Assembly: GCF_003438075.1 (NCBI RefSeq)
Contig: NZ_QSTA01000010.1
Location: 1-64,000, forward strand
Reading direction: 5' to 3'
Length of the DNA stretch: 64,000 nucleotides
DNA from: Eubacterium sp. OM08-24
GTDB lineage: Bacteria; Bacillota; Clostridia; Oscillospirales; Acutalibacteraceae
Below, piece by piece: positions 49,103-57,903 of the stretch. The notes below the pieces were generated by a model. That model did not search any database. It had not been told where the DNA came from and saw only the letters and a program-made list of their open reading frames with translations. A program made the position numbers and the translations under genes. Every line of letters begins with the position of its first letter. Positions within the stretch are counted from its first letter, which is position 1.

Positions 49103-52100
49103 TTATCTTTCATACGACTTCTCCTTTCGCTTCTCGGTGGATTCGCCCTCATCAGGTTCGCCGCCTACAATTTCATTTTCCTTTTTATCCATATTGAGTA
49201 GGATATTCAGCTCGTCCAAACGGGCGAGTTTCGACTTCAATTCTTCTTCCTGCACAAACGGTTTTTGCACTTCTTTCTGTGCGGTTTCAAACTGATTTTT
49301 CGTATCAGCAAGACTGTCCTTTGCTTTTTCAAGGTCGTCTACAAAACGCTCAACCGTATTATCAATACGAGTGATATTACCGAAAACATCATCGCCAAGC
49401 GATACCTGTTTGCTGGTTTCTCCTTTGACCGTTACGCAATAGGAACGCTCCGTCGTATCGAAAGACAGTTCCGTTTCAAATCCTCTGTACTTGCCGAGAA
49501 GGACTGGTGCAGGACTTGTCATCTCCTTGCAGGCTTCAATGATTGCTTTACCTGCGTCCGCCTTTTCAGAATAAAAAACACCCTTAACCTCCATTCCGAC
49601 AAAGCGGTCATCTGTTGGTTTCGGGTGTTGTTTTGCAGTTTCTACATCTGCTGTCAAACCGTTAATGCGATTTTCAAGAGAAGTGATACGCTGCGGGTAA
49701 TATTTAATTATCTTGTCCTCAAGGCTGTACTTTTCAGATAAGAAATTGGATTTTAGCAGTTTCAATTTCTGTACCTGAATGTCCAAATCCATCTTTTCCT
49801 TGATATATGGATTGCCGGTGGCAAGCATTTTAATCTCGGCATAAGACAGTGCGGTTTCATCAATATCTTCCGCACTTCTGACCGGAGATTTGCTCGTCAT
49901 AATCTGTGAAGCGAATTTCTGCTTACCCTCAACAAGCTGATAAAGATATGCGTCAAAGGTCTGCTTTGTAACATAACGATAGATTTCCACCTTTGGATTT
50001 GAGTTGCCCTGACGGATAATTCTACCACTGCGTTGCTCCAAGTCTGCCGGTCGCCAAGGACAATCAACATCGTGAAGTGCAATAAGCCTGTCCTGAACAT
50101 TCGTGCCGGCACCCATCTTTTGAGTCGAACCCATCAGCACTCTGACCTCTCCTTTACGAACTTTCTGAAACAGTTCTTTCTTTTTCACATCGGTTTCTGC
50201 TTCGTGGATAAATCGGACTTCGCTTTCAGGAACACCTCGCTCTATGAGCTTCTTTCTGATGTCATTGTAGACAGAAAATGTTCCGTCATTCTTTGGTGTC
50301 GATAAGTCGCAGAACACTAATTGTGCTGACTTTTTATCTTTGTTTTCTTCCCAAATGCGGTACACATTATCAACGCAGGCATTGATTTTACTGTTTTCAA
50401 AATCAGGCAGCATAGCATTTAGCATACGCTGGTCAAGTGCAAGTTTTCTTCCGTCGTTTGTTATCTTGAGCATATTATCTACGCTTGAATCTACACCTCC
50501 TCCACGAACTTTCTCGGCTCGCTCTGCAAGGGAGGCAACCATTTCTTTCTGCATTTCGGACGGTTCAACCGACACATTATGATACTCTGCTTCCGGTACA
50601 GGAAGATTAAGCATATCGGCTGTTTTAATGTCTGCAACCTCTTTGAACATCGCCATAAGTTCGGGCAGATTATAGAATTTTGCAAAGCGTGTTTTCGCTC
50701 TGTAACCCGTTCCTTCCGGCGTAAGTTCTATTGCTGTTACCGTTTCTCCAAATGTGGAAGCCCAAGCATCGAAGTGCTGTAATCCATTTTTTACAAGGGT
50801 ATTATATTGCAAGTATCGCTGAATGGTGTAAAGTTCCACCATACTATTTGAAATAGGCGTACCTGTCGCAAATACTGTTCCTCGTCCGCCGGTAATCTCA
50901 TCAAGGTATCGGCACTTCATAAAAAGGTCGGAAGATTTCTGTGCTTCCGTCTGTGCGATACCTCCTACATTACGCATTTTTGTGTAAAGATAAAGGTTTT
51001 TGTAGTAATGGCTTTCGTCAATAAAAAGCCTGTCCACACCTAATTCTTCAAAGGTAACAACATCATCCTTTCTGCTTTGGTCGTTAAGTTTTTGTAGCTT
51101 TTGCTTGACGGATTTTCTTGATTTTTCAAGCTGTTTGACAGAGAAGTTTTCTTCTCGGTTACGCTTTAGTTCTGCAATTCCTTCCGTCAATTCATTCAAC
51201 TGCTGTTCAAGAATTGCCCTCTGCCTTTCAATGGACATCGGAATTTTTTCAAATTGGGAATGTCCGATAATAACTGCGTCATAATCTCCTGTTGCAATTC
51301 TTCCGCAGAACTTTTTACGGTTCTTTGTTTCAAAATCTTTCTTCGTTGCAACCAGTATATTTGCTGACGGATAAAGCTGCAAGTATTCAGCCGCCCACTG
51401 TTCCGTTAGATGATTCGGTACAACAAACAGCGATTTATTACATAGTCCAAGTCTCTTCGACTCCTGCGATGCCGCTACCATCTCGAACGTCTTGCCTGCA
51501 CCAACTGCGTGTGCAAGTAGGGTATTTCCGCCGTACAGAATGTGAGCTACAGCATTTCTCTGGTGTTCCCTTAATGTGATTTCCGGATTCATTCCACTAA
51601 ACGTGATGTGACTTCCGTCGTACTCACGGGGTCTTATGCTGTTGAATTTTTCGTTATACATCTTCGTCAGTTTCTCTCTACGGTCAGGGTCTGCCCATAT
51701 CCAATCCTGAAAACCTTGTTTGATAAGTTCCTGCTTTGCCTGTGCGATTGCCGTCTCCTTTTTATTAAGGACAGCTTTTTTCCTGCCCTCATCATCTTCG
51801 ATATAATCAAAGATACGAACATCTTTCAGGTTCAGCGTTTCCTCAATTATTTTGTAGGCATTGATACGACCTGTGCCATATGTGCTATACGCTTTGACAT
51901 TGGAACGGTCATAGGATTTACCCTCGATATTCCATTCGCCTGTATAGGGAGAGAAGTGAACTTTTATATTCCACTGTGCATATCTCGGTGTATCAAGGAA
52001 CTCAAACATAAACTGCTGGATTACCTCCTGCGGTAGCCAAGTAGCACCGAGCCTTACGGAAATCTCACTTGCAGTCAGGTCTATCGGCTGAACCTTTTCC

Positions 52101-55100
52101 AGTGCTTCCACATTGATTTTGTAATCTTCAGGATACACCTCGGCAGTTTTTTTGGCTGTGATAAGTTTCTCCCTGACATTGCCTGAGAGGTACTCATCTG
52201 CCATCAAATACTTTGCCTCAGTTACATTTCCATATCCGTGAAGCGGATTTAAGAAGATAACACCTTTCAAATCCTGATAGAGTGTTTCTTCATTTTTACC
52301 TGTGAGTTTTGACATATACTCCATATCAATTCCGGCTTTTTCTCCCATAGAAACAGCAAGTGCTTCACTGGCGGTATCTACCTTTTCTACCGGCTTATGC
52401 GGCTTAATTGTACGCTTGAAGAACATATCCGCCTTGCGTTCCAGTTCTCCGTTTTCGTTGATTACTTCAAGTGCAGAAAGCAACGCAAAAGAACTGTCGT
52501 CGCTGAAAGCAGAGATATTCGCTCTGCTGTTAATCAGTCCGTATTTCTTAGTATAACTGTCATAAAGACTGTTGAGTTTTGACTGCTCGGCTTTGATTTC
52601 TTCGTCCGGATAGTCCCCGGTTTGAAGTTCAATCAAGTTGCGAACGCTGTCACGAACCGCAATCATACCCTTGATTCTGTTCTCGGCGGTTGCCGACACC
52701 TCCACCGAAGTCATACGAGAATTCTCACGGAAATAGATTTTGTCGTCCACCACTGTGTAAGAAAAATTCCTTACATTCGGGTCTGCCGGGATAGAATTAT
52801 CTTCTTCCTCCAACTCGTCGGTTACTTCGTAATCGTTTATTTCTCCGTGTATATTTGCTACCGCTTCCGATAACAATTCGGATAAATCTGCATTTTCAAA
52901 AGGTACGCAGGTTACCTCTTCTCCGAAGCGACCGCTTACTGTTTTCATTTCGCCCAGTATCATTTCGGGATGTTCCACAAAGTACGAGTTCATCGTGATA
53001 CCGTCATCAGTTGTGCCAAGCTGTACCCAATCGGGTTCAATATCTATGAGCCTGTCACGCTTTTGCAAAAACAAAATATCCGATACAACTTCCGTACCGG
53101 CATTGCCTTTGAAAGTATCATTTGGAAGTCTGATTGCTCCCAAAAGGTCGGCTCTTTGTGCGATATATTTTCTGACCGACGAATTGGTTTTATCCATCGT
53201 ACCTTTACTTGTAACAAGTGCCATCACACCACCGGGTCTTAATTTATCCAAAGACTTTGCAAAAAAATAATCGTGAATAAGGAAGTTATACTTATCGTAT
53301 CTCTTATCAAGCACTTTGAAATCTCCAAACGGAACATTCCCCACAACTCCGTCAAAGAAGCTGTCCAGTACATTCACTTCTTCAAATCCCTGTGCCGCTA
53401 TGGAAGATTTTTGATAAAGCTGCTGTGCAATTCCTGCCGAAATCTTATCAAGCTCCACACCGTAAATCTTTGTATTTCTCATCGACTCCGGCAACATACC
53501 GATAAAGTTACCAATACCGCAGGACGGTTCTAACAGGTTGCCCTCCATAAATCCCATCTGTTCCATAGCCTTGTAGATAGCGTCGGTAACTTCGGGAGGA
53601 GTGTAAAAGGCAGTCAGTGTACTTTCTCTTGCGGCTGTGTATTCTTCGGGAGAGAGTGTGGTATATAACTCAACAAATTCATCTGCCCACGCCGAATTGT
53701 TCTCATCAAAGGCTTCTGGCAAACCTCCCCAGCCGACATATTTCGACAAAATAAGCTGTTCTTCGGGTGTGGCAAATCTGTTTTCAAACTCACATTCCTT
53801 CAGAACCTTTATGGCTTCCATATTCCTGCGAAAGCGTTCTTTCTTGCCTGCCGGCTCTACTGGATTGGAAAGCAAATCAAAAGTATTTCTCTCTGCCATC
53901 GGAATATCCGGGTGCAAATCAAAACTCTTGACCTTGCTCGTTTTATTCTCCCACTGCGGTTTTATCGGTTCAGGCTCTTTATCGTACCCGTTGCCGATAC
54001 GAATGCCCTCGTTATACATCTCATCGTAGCTGTCAAAGCCATTCTGATTTGCAATGATTTCTCGGAAGTCCTCAATAGGTACTTTACCAATATTGGTTGC
54101 TACCATATCGCTTCTTTCGGTATTTTCAATGAGTGATTCCATTGTTTCTGTCGTACATTCTGTAAAATCCGGTGTCTGCCTGAAAGCTTTATCTGCTTCT
54201 TCAAACCATTCTGTACCTATATCGGCAAGGGTTTGATTTGCGACACTGCCAAGGTAATCAAAGAACTCATCTGCCGATTTATAGTTCTGTGCAGCATTTC
54301 TGATTTCATCAAAAGAAAGCGTATTTGTAACATACTGACCTCCGGCACTACTGTCCGGATTAAAGTACATCCAAGTAACGCTTTCCTGTTCTCTGTTAAT
54401 AAAAAACGCATCCTCATAATCTGTTTTCTGTTCAGTTTTGGTATCACTATGCGTGATATTTTCGTCTGTATCGGCTTTTTCTGCGGCAGGTAATACCGTT
54501 ACCCTCAAGTGGTCATTCAGCGGATTTTCCCGCACTTTGCGGTCAAATTCTCCCCTTGAAAACTCCTTGTTGAACAGTGGCATTTCTGTATCGTAAAGCA
54601 TTACTCTCTCATCATCAAAAGATAAGATTTCATACTCCGAAGCACCGATATATACCGTGTCTCCAAGATGATATTCATATCGGGTTTCAGGTAATTGCTG
54701 TTCCTGTGTTTGCTCTGCAAGCAGACTGCGGACATAATCAATCTTCTCTACACGGCTAATCGGGAAACCTACGCTGTCCTCAAAAGTGACATCACGCATA
54801 GAAACATCGCCGCTTATTTTACCGACGCTTTCAATAACAAATCGGCGGTCGTCAATCACAACTTCCTTACCGATAATGTCATCATCATTTGTCTGCTCCC
54901 CTTCTTCAGGTGGTGCAGTAGAAAGAATTTCCCGATTTCTTTTCTGCTCCTCGATTTCTGCCCGTCTTGCTTCCTGCTTCTCAAGCCACTGCGGATACTG
55001 CTCCTTTTCCTTTGGATTTAAGTATCTGTCTGCACGGATAAGCTCCCCGATACGCTTTTCCACCTGTGTCCATTTAAGAGTGAGTTTCGGTGCGTCGTTT

Positions 55101-56944
55101 CCAAATCCTCTTGAAAGAGTTATGCCTTTCCCATCGTGGTTTTCATCAATACCTGCACCGATAATGACAGGATATGAACCTCCCCAACCGTATTCGTTTT
55201 TGAGAAAGTCTGCATTTTCTTTTGAAGATAAACTCTTTTGAAACTGCTCATAGATACGCATTTTACCTTCGTAAATACCGCTTCCACAAGTCAGAACTGC
55301 GTCGATAATCTCCTGAGAAAAAGTAAAGGCAGAGGTTTTGTTTTCCTCTGCCTGACCGTCTAATATGAAGCTCATCTGTCCGTCTGCCGACGGTAGCGGT
55401 TTCATTCTATCATTTAATTCTCCCAAAAGACGCATTGCTTCAAAATGCTGTGCAATCACGCTCCAGTTATAGAAACTCTGTGCAGTTCTGCTGTCATAAT
55501 GACCTTCCCAAAGGTGCAAAACATTTTGAAATGTCTTGTAACCTACGGTTCTCCCGTCCTCTAATGAGAGTTCCGTATAGTCGTTATTGAAGATACTCTT
55601 GATATATTCGGTACGGGTATCGCTATCGGTATTTCTCTCATAGAAGTCTTTAATATCTTCGAGAGAAGCCGACAAATGCGGTGTAGTACCGAGTATTTCT
55701 CTTATAGTATCATCTCTTCCGAAAAACGGTAGGCTCTTATTCTCGTTACTTCTGTCATAATATTCTAAATGAATATTACCTGTTCCTTCACGATTTCCTG
55801 TGCCGAGTTCCTGATGTTGTTCATCAAGCGAATCCAATTCATCATATCGTCCGCTTTCATCTGCTCCGTCAGTCCCTCTTTCTCTGCCATCTGTCTGATA
55901 AGCGTTTCCTCCAGTTCGGTCGCCCTCTGCTGAACTTCCGACAGATGACTGCTCAGTATCCCTTTCGTCAGGAGATTGTAATACTGAACCTTGTGGTGTT
56001 CTTTCAGATAAGTTCTCCTCATCTGCGACCACTTGCCCTGAATGACCTCCGGCTGTTCGGGCAGAGTCAGGTTCGGAAGATTGTAATCCCCGACCATCGT
56101 GTATGTTATCTCGTTCATAATCGCTGCTCCTTTCGTCTTTGATGTCTTTATTGTATTCCGGTTGCCTGTTTGCTTCAATTATGCGATTTTGACGGTTCAG
56201 TGCCATCACTGTTTTGGAGATTTCCGAAAGTCCCATTTCTGCAATATCGCTTGTGGCAAAGCCTAAAGCGTTCATCGTATCCTGTGTATTGAAATTGGTA
56301 ACATCTCGAAAATCATCGGCTTCAAAATATTCGCCGGTATCAATTCCAAGTCTTGTCATCATCATATATGCCACGCTGTTTGTGACAACCTTTTTATACA
56401 GACTTGCAATCATCGTTTCGTCAAGCCCTTCAAGGAAGCTGTCCTCAGAAGCATAGATGAGGTCATTAAGATAATCCGGCAAATTATCCTCTGCGGCATT
56501 TTGTGCGGCACTCATAACCGCTTCGCCCAAAGTGACTTTATTATCCAGTTTCCCGAATGTGCTTTCAAGCGTTTCAATAACATCGTCTGTGTATTCATCC
56601 CTCATATCCCAAAGTGGAACAGGACGTGAATATCTGCTCTCGTGGGTATCGGAAATATCGAAGTAGTGGGTGAGTCTCTGTCTTGCTCTGTTTTCATCGG
56701 CAAATACCGCAATACCTCTTGCACCTTTATTTACCCATCGCCCAAAGCTCCTGTTCCAACGCTCAATCTCAAGAACTGCTGTTGCGTCTGGTCGCTGTGC
56801 GTAGATAAGCAACTGCTCATCATATCGCAGCTTATAGTTCCTGCACGCAGACTGCAAGAAATTCTGCCAATTCTGCGGATTGGAAACAACCGTCTTGCAG
56901 GTTCTGTCATAGAGTTCGGATATGAGTTCGTATTTTCTTGACAC
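49103..56944 (-). CDS. Giant ArdC-LPD-methyltransferase-SNF2 helicase protein
   Basis: The protein has 2,613 residues. Residues ~1-110 are an ArdC-like DNA-binding domain (QLLIYAQRPDATAVLEIERWNRSFGRWV). Residues ~265-400 are a polar low-complexity linker. LPD/YodL-type domains follow to ~1000. The methyltransferase-like domain has LEPSCGIGNFIG (~1140) and GNVPFGDF (~1205) in place of NPPY. The SNF2/DEAD helicase has Walker A AVGAGKTFEMVA (~1815), DESH (~1980) and QRSGRIIRQGNSN (~2315). The C-terminal ~250 residues are a coiled coil. Such proteins are standard in Tn1549-type ICEs and probably process or protect incoming DNA. tnpV lies in another frame in its linker. Confidence 0.92.
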   Translation of the reverse strand: MSRKYELISELYDRTCKTVVSNPQNWQNFLQSACRNYKLRYDEQLLIYAQRPDATAVLEIERWNRSFGRWVNKGARGIAVFADENRARQRLTHYFDISDTHESRYSRPVPLWDMRDEYTDDVIETLESTFGKLDNKVTLGEAVMSAAQNAAEDNLPDYLNDLIYASEDSFLEGLDETMIASLYKKVVTNSVAYMMMTRLGIDTGEYFEADDFRDVTNFNTQDTMNALGFATSDIAEMGLSEISKTVMALNRQNRIIEANRQPEYNKDIKDERSSDYERDNIHDGRGLQSSEPDSARTAGGHSGQVVADEENLSERTPQGSVLQSPDERDTEQSSVGSSAEGDRTGGNAYQTDGRERGTDGADESGRYDELDSLDEQHQELGTGNREGTGNIHLEYYDRSNENKSLPFFGRDDTIREILGTTPHLSASLEDIKDFYERNTDSDTRTEYIKSIFNNDYTELSLEDGRTVGYKTFQNVLHLWEGHYDSRTAQSFYNWSVIAQHFEAMRLLGELNDRMKPLPSADGQMSFILDGQAEENKTSAFTFSQEIIDAVLTCGSGIYEGKMRIYEQFQKSLSSKENADFLKNEYGWGGSYPVIIGAGIDENHDGKGITLSRGFGNDAPKLTLKWTQVEKRIGELIRADRYLNPKEKEQYPQWLEKQEARRAEIEEQKRNREILSTAPPEEGEQTNDDDIIGKEVVIDDRRFVIESVGKISGDVSMRDVTFEDSVGFPISRVEKIDYVRSLLAEQTQEQQLPETRYEYHLGDTVYIGASEYEILSFDDERVMLYDTEMPLFNKEFSRGEFDRKVRENPLNDHLRVTVLPAAEKADTDENITHSDTKTEQKTDYEDAFFINREQESVTWMYFNPDSSAGGQYVTNTLSFDEIRNAAQNYKSADEFFDYLGSVANQTLADIGTEWFEEADKAFRQTPDFTECTTETMESLIENTERSDMVATNIGKVPIEDFREIIANQNGFDSYDEMYNEGIRIGNGYDKEPEPIKPQWENKTSKVKSFDLHPDIPMAERNTFDLLSNPVEPAGKKERFRRNMEAIKVLKECEFENRFATPEEQLILSKYVGWGGLPEAFDENNSAWADEFVELYTTLSPEEYTAARESTLTAFYTPPEVTDAIYKAMEQMGFMEGNLLEPSCGIGNFIGMLPESMRNTKIYGVELDKISAGIAQQLYQKSSIAAQGFEEVNVLDSFFDGVVGNVPFGDFKVLDKRYDKYNFLIHDYFFAKSLDKLRPGGVMALVTSKGTMDKTNSSVRKYIAQRADLLGAIRLPNDTFKGNAGTEVVSDILFLQKRDRLIDIEPDWVQLGTTDDGITMNSYFVEHPEMILGEMKTVSGRFGEEVTCVPFENADLSELLSEAVANIHGEINDYEVTDELEEEDNSIPADPNVRNFSYTVVDDKIYFRENSRMTSVEVSATAENRIKGMIAVRDSVRNLIELQTGDYPDEEIKAEQSKLNSLYDSYTKKYGLINSRANISAFSDDSSFALLSALEVINENGELERKADMFFKRTIKPHKPVEKVDTASEALAVSMGEKAGIDMEYMSKLTGKNEETLYQDLKGVIFLNPLHGYGNVTEAKYLMADEYLSGNVREKLITAKKTAEVYPEDYKINVEALEKVQPIDLTASEISVRLGATWLPQEVIQQFMFEFLDTPRYAQWNIKVHFSPYTGEWNIEGKSYDRSNVKAYSTYGTGRINAYKIIEETLNLKDVRIFDYIEDDEGRKKAVLNKKETAIAQAKQELIKQGFQDWIWADPDRREKLTKMYNEKFNSIRPREYDGSHITFSGMNPEITLREHQRNAVAHILYGGNTLLAHAVGAGKTFEMVAASQESKRLGLCNKSLFVVPNHLTEQWAAEYLQLYPSANILVATKKDFETKNRKKFCGRIATGDYDAVIIGHSQFEKIPMSIERQRAILEQQLNELTEGIAELKRNREENFSVKQLEKSRKSVKQKLQKLNDQSRKDDVVTFEELGVDRLFIDESHYYKNLYLYTKMRNVGGIAQTEAQKSSDLFMKCRYLDEITGGRGTVFATGTPISNSMVELYTIQRYLQYNTLVKNGLQHFDAWASTFGETVTAIELTPEGTGYRAKTRFAKFYNLPELMAMFKEVADIKTADMLNLPVPEAEYHNVSVEPSEMQKEMVASLAERAEKVRGGGVDSSVDNMLKITNDGRKLALDQRMLNAMLPDFENSKINACVDNVYRIWEENKDKKSAQLVFCDLSTPKNDGTFSVYNDIRKKLIERGVPESEVRFIHEAETDVKKKELFQKVRKGEVRVLMGSTQKMGAGTNVQDRLIALHDVDCPWRPADLEQRSGRIIRQGNSNPKVEIYRYVTKQTFDAYLYQLVEGKQKFASQIMTSKSPVRSAEDIDETALSYAEIKMLATGNPYIKEKMDLDIQVQKLKLLKSNFLSEKYSLEDKIIKYYPQRITSLENRINGLTADVETAKQHPKPTDDRFVGMEVKGVFYSEKADAGKAIIEACKEMTSPAPVLLGKYRGFETELSFDTTERSYCVTVKGETSKQVSLGDDVFGNITRIDNTVERFVDDLEKAKDSLADTKNQFETAQKEVQKPFVQEEELKSKLARLDELNILLNMDKKENEIVGGEPDEGESTEKRKEKSYER
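55765..56118 (-). CDS. tnpV: TnpV-like protein, overprinted inside the giant helicase gene
   Basis: The protein has 117 residues, in a different frame of the same strand, starting at the ATG at 56118, 9 nt after AAAGGAG. MNEITYTMVGDYNLPNLTLPEQPE, GKWSQMRRTYLKEHHKVQYYNLLTKGIL and ADDMMNWIRLMNNIRNSAQEIVKEQVI match TnpV of Tn4451-type transposons. It covers helicase residues ~276-393, exactly the Glu/Arg/Ser/Gly-rich linker. An evident ribosome site and clear family identity argue for a real gene and not a shadow. TnpV function is unsettled. Confidence 0.8.
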   Translation of the reverse strand: MNEITYTMVGDYNLPNLTLPEQPEVIQGKWSQMRRTYLKEHHKVQYYNLLTKGILSSHLSEVQQRATELEETLIRQMAEKEGLTEQMKADDMMNWIRLMNNIRNSAQEIVKEQVIFI

Positions 56945-56959
56945 TGCTTTCGCACCTCC

Positions 56960-57241
56960 TTATCGTTCTTTTTCTTTGCTTTTTGCCGGTTTAATCTTTT
57001 CCTTTCTGGCAGGTTCAACGATATGACCGTTTCTTTCACACATCTCTGCAAATTCACAGATGTGGAAAACATCCGAGCCGATTTGTGTGTGATAGTCGTC
57101 GATATATTTACACTCACGCTCCAATGTTGTTCCGTTTCTTGTGTGAATCAGGATTTTATCTCCGTCATTTATACGGAATTTCTCGTTATATCCACTGTCA
57201 ATAAAGCGGATGCTGTTTTCCTTATGTTCCTGACTGTTCAT
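56960..57241 (-). CDS. LPD28-like small protein
   Basis: The protein has 93 residues from the ATG at 57241. NEKFRINDGDKILIHTRNGTTLERECKYIDDYHTQIGSDVFHICEFAEMCERNG is the LPD28 (large polyvalent protein-associated) pattern. A basic KEKIKPAKSKEKER tail follows. It is located just before the giant helicase, 15 nt away. Confidence 0.8.
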   Translation of the reverse strand: MNSQEHKENSIRFIDSGYNEKFRINDGDKILIHTRNGTTLERECKYIDDYHTQIGSDVFHICEFAEMCERNGHIVEPARKEKIKPAKSKEKER

Positions 57242-57449
57242 CCGTACCACCTCCCAAATATGAGAACAGCTTGTTGACTTTGGTTTCTTTTTGAAGTTCG
57301 ATGATGAGTGCCATATCCGGTATCGTGATACCCGGAATCTTCAAAATGCTCTCCATATCAAGCTGTTGTAATTTCTTTTCCGTATTACAACCGGAATCAA
57401 ACAATTTCGCCATTAACTTTGTTTTCTGTTGAAATGTCGTTTTGCTCAT
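57222..57449 (-). CDS. Small hypothetical ICE protein
   Basis: The protein has 75 residues: MSKTTFQQKTKLMAKLFDSGCNTEKKLQQLDMESILKIPGI, then ALIIELQKETKVNKLFSYLGG. It is helical with one Cys and no known domain. It overlaps the LPD28 gene start by 20 nt, so it is probably translated in the same operon. Confidence 0.65.
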   Translation of the reverse strand: MSKTTFQQKTKLMAKLFDSGCNTEKKLQQLDMESILKIPGITIPDMALIIELQKETKVNKLFSYLGGGTDEQSGT

Positions 57450-57462
57450 CTTGCCGTCCTCC

Positions 57463-57753
57463 TTATTCAATTTCTATGACTACACGAATACTGCTGTCGC
57501 AGCCACTGCACTGTCTGGAAAGTTCCGGGAACAAAGATTGCACCCTCTGTCTCGACCTGCGGATAGTTTCAAAGCACGGTAAACCGTAGCCCTTGTAGTT
57601 GTTGACTATATCCTCAAGAGATAAGTCGCCGACTTTCAAATAACTGTATCGGTTGTAATAGCAGAGGATAAGCTGCATATCGTCATACCTTGTTTCAGGG
57701 CATTCTTTTAGGATTGCAAGCACCTTGCTGTCAACCGTTCTCTGCTTATTCAT
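57463..57753 (-). CDS. Hypothetical DNA-binding-like ICE protein
   Basis: The protein has 96 residues. ILKECPETRYDDMQLILCYYNRYSYLKVGDLSLEDIVNNYKGYGLPCFETIRRSRQRVQSLFPELS looks like a small winged-helix or phage-type protein. A Cys pair CSGCDSS is near the end. It stands at the head of the three-gene run that leads into the giant helicase. Function is unknown. Confidence 0.65.
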   Translation of the reverse strand: MNKQRTVDSKVLAILKECPETRYDDMQLILCYYNRYSYLKVGDLSLEDIVNNYKGYGLPCFETIRRSRQRVQSLFPELSRQCSGCDSSIRVVIEIE

Positions 57754-57813
57754 AAAGCACCTCCATAAAGTAAATGGACGGAGTTTTTTACGCTCCGCCC
57801 ACCATTTTGTTTC

Positions 57814-57903
57814 TTATTTCTTTCTGTTTTTAATCTGTAAGAAGATAAAGCCGCCGATAATAAAGGCGACCAAAACAACTGCTACGATTGTCTTTGCGTC
57901 CAT
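57814..57903 (-). CDS. 29-residue membrane peptide after the adhesin
   Basis: The ATG overlaps the adhesin stop by one base (TAATG), so it is translationally coupled. The sequence is MDAKTIVAVVLVAFIIGGFIFLQ with a KNRKK tail: a single membrane helix with positive-inside end. It lacks the Cys of FeoB-associated peptides. It may assist adhesin or sortase handling. A GC-rich hairpin, GGACGGAG / GCTCCGCC, follows at 57776-57800. Confidence 0.6.
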   Translation of the reverse strand: MDAKTIVAVVLVAFIIGGFIFLQIKNRKK

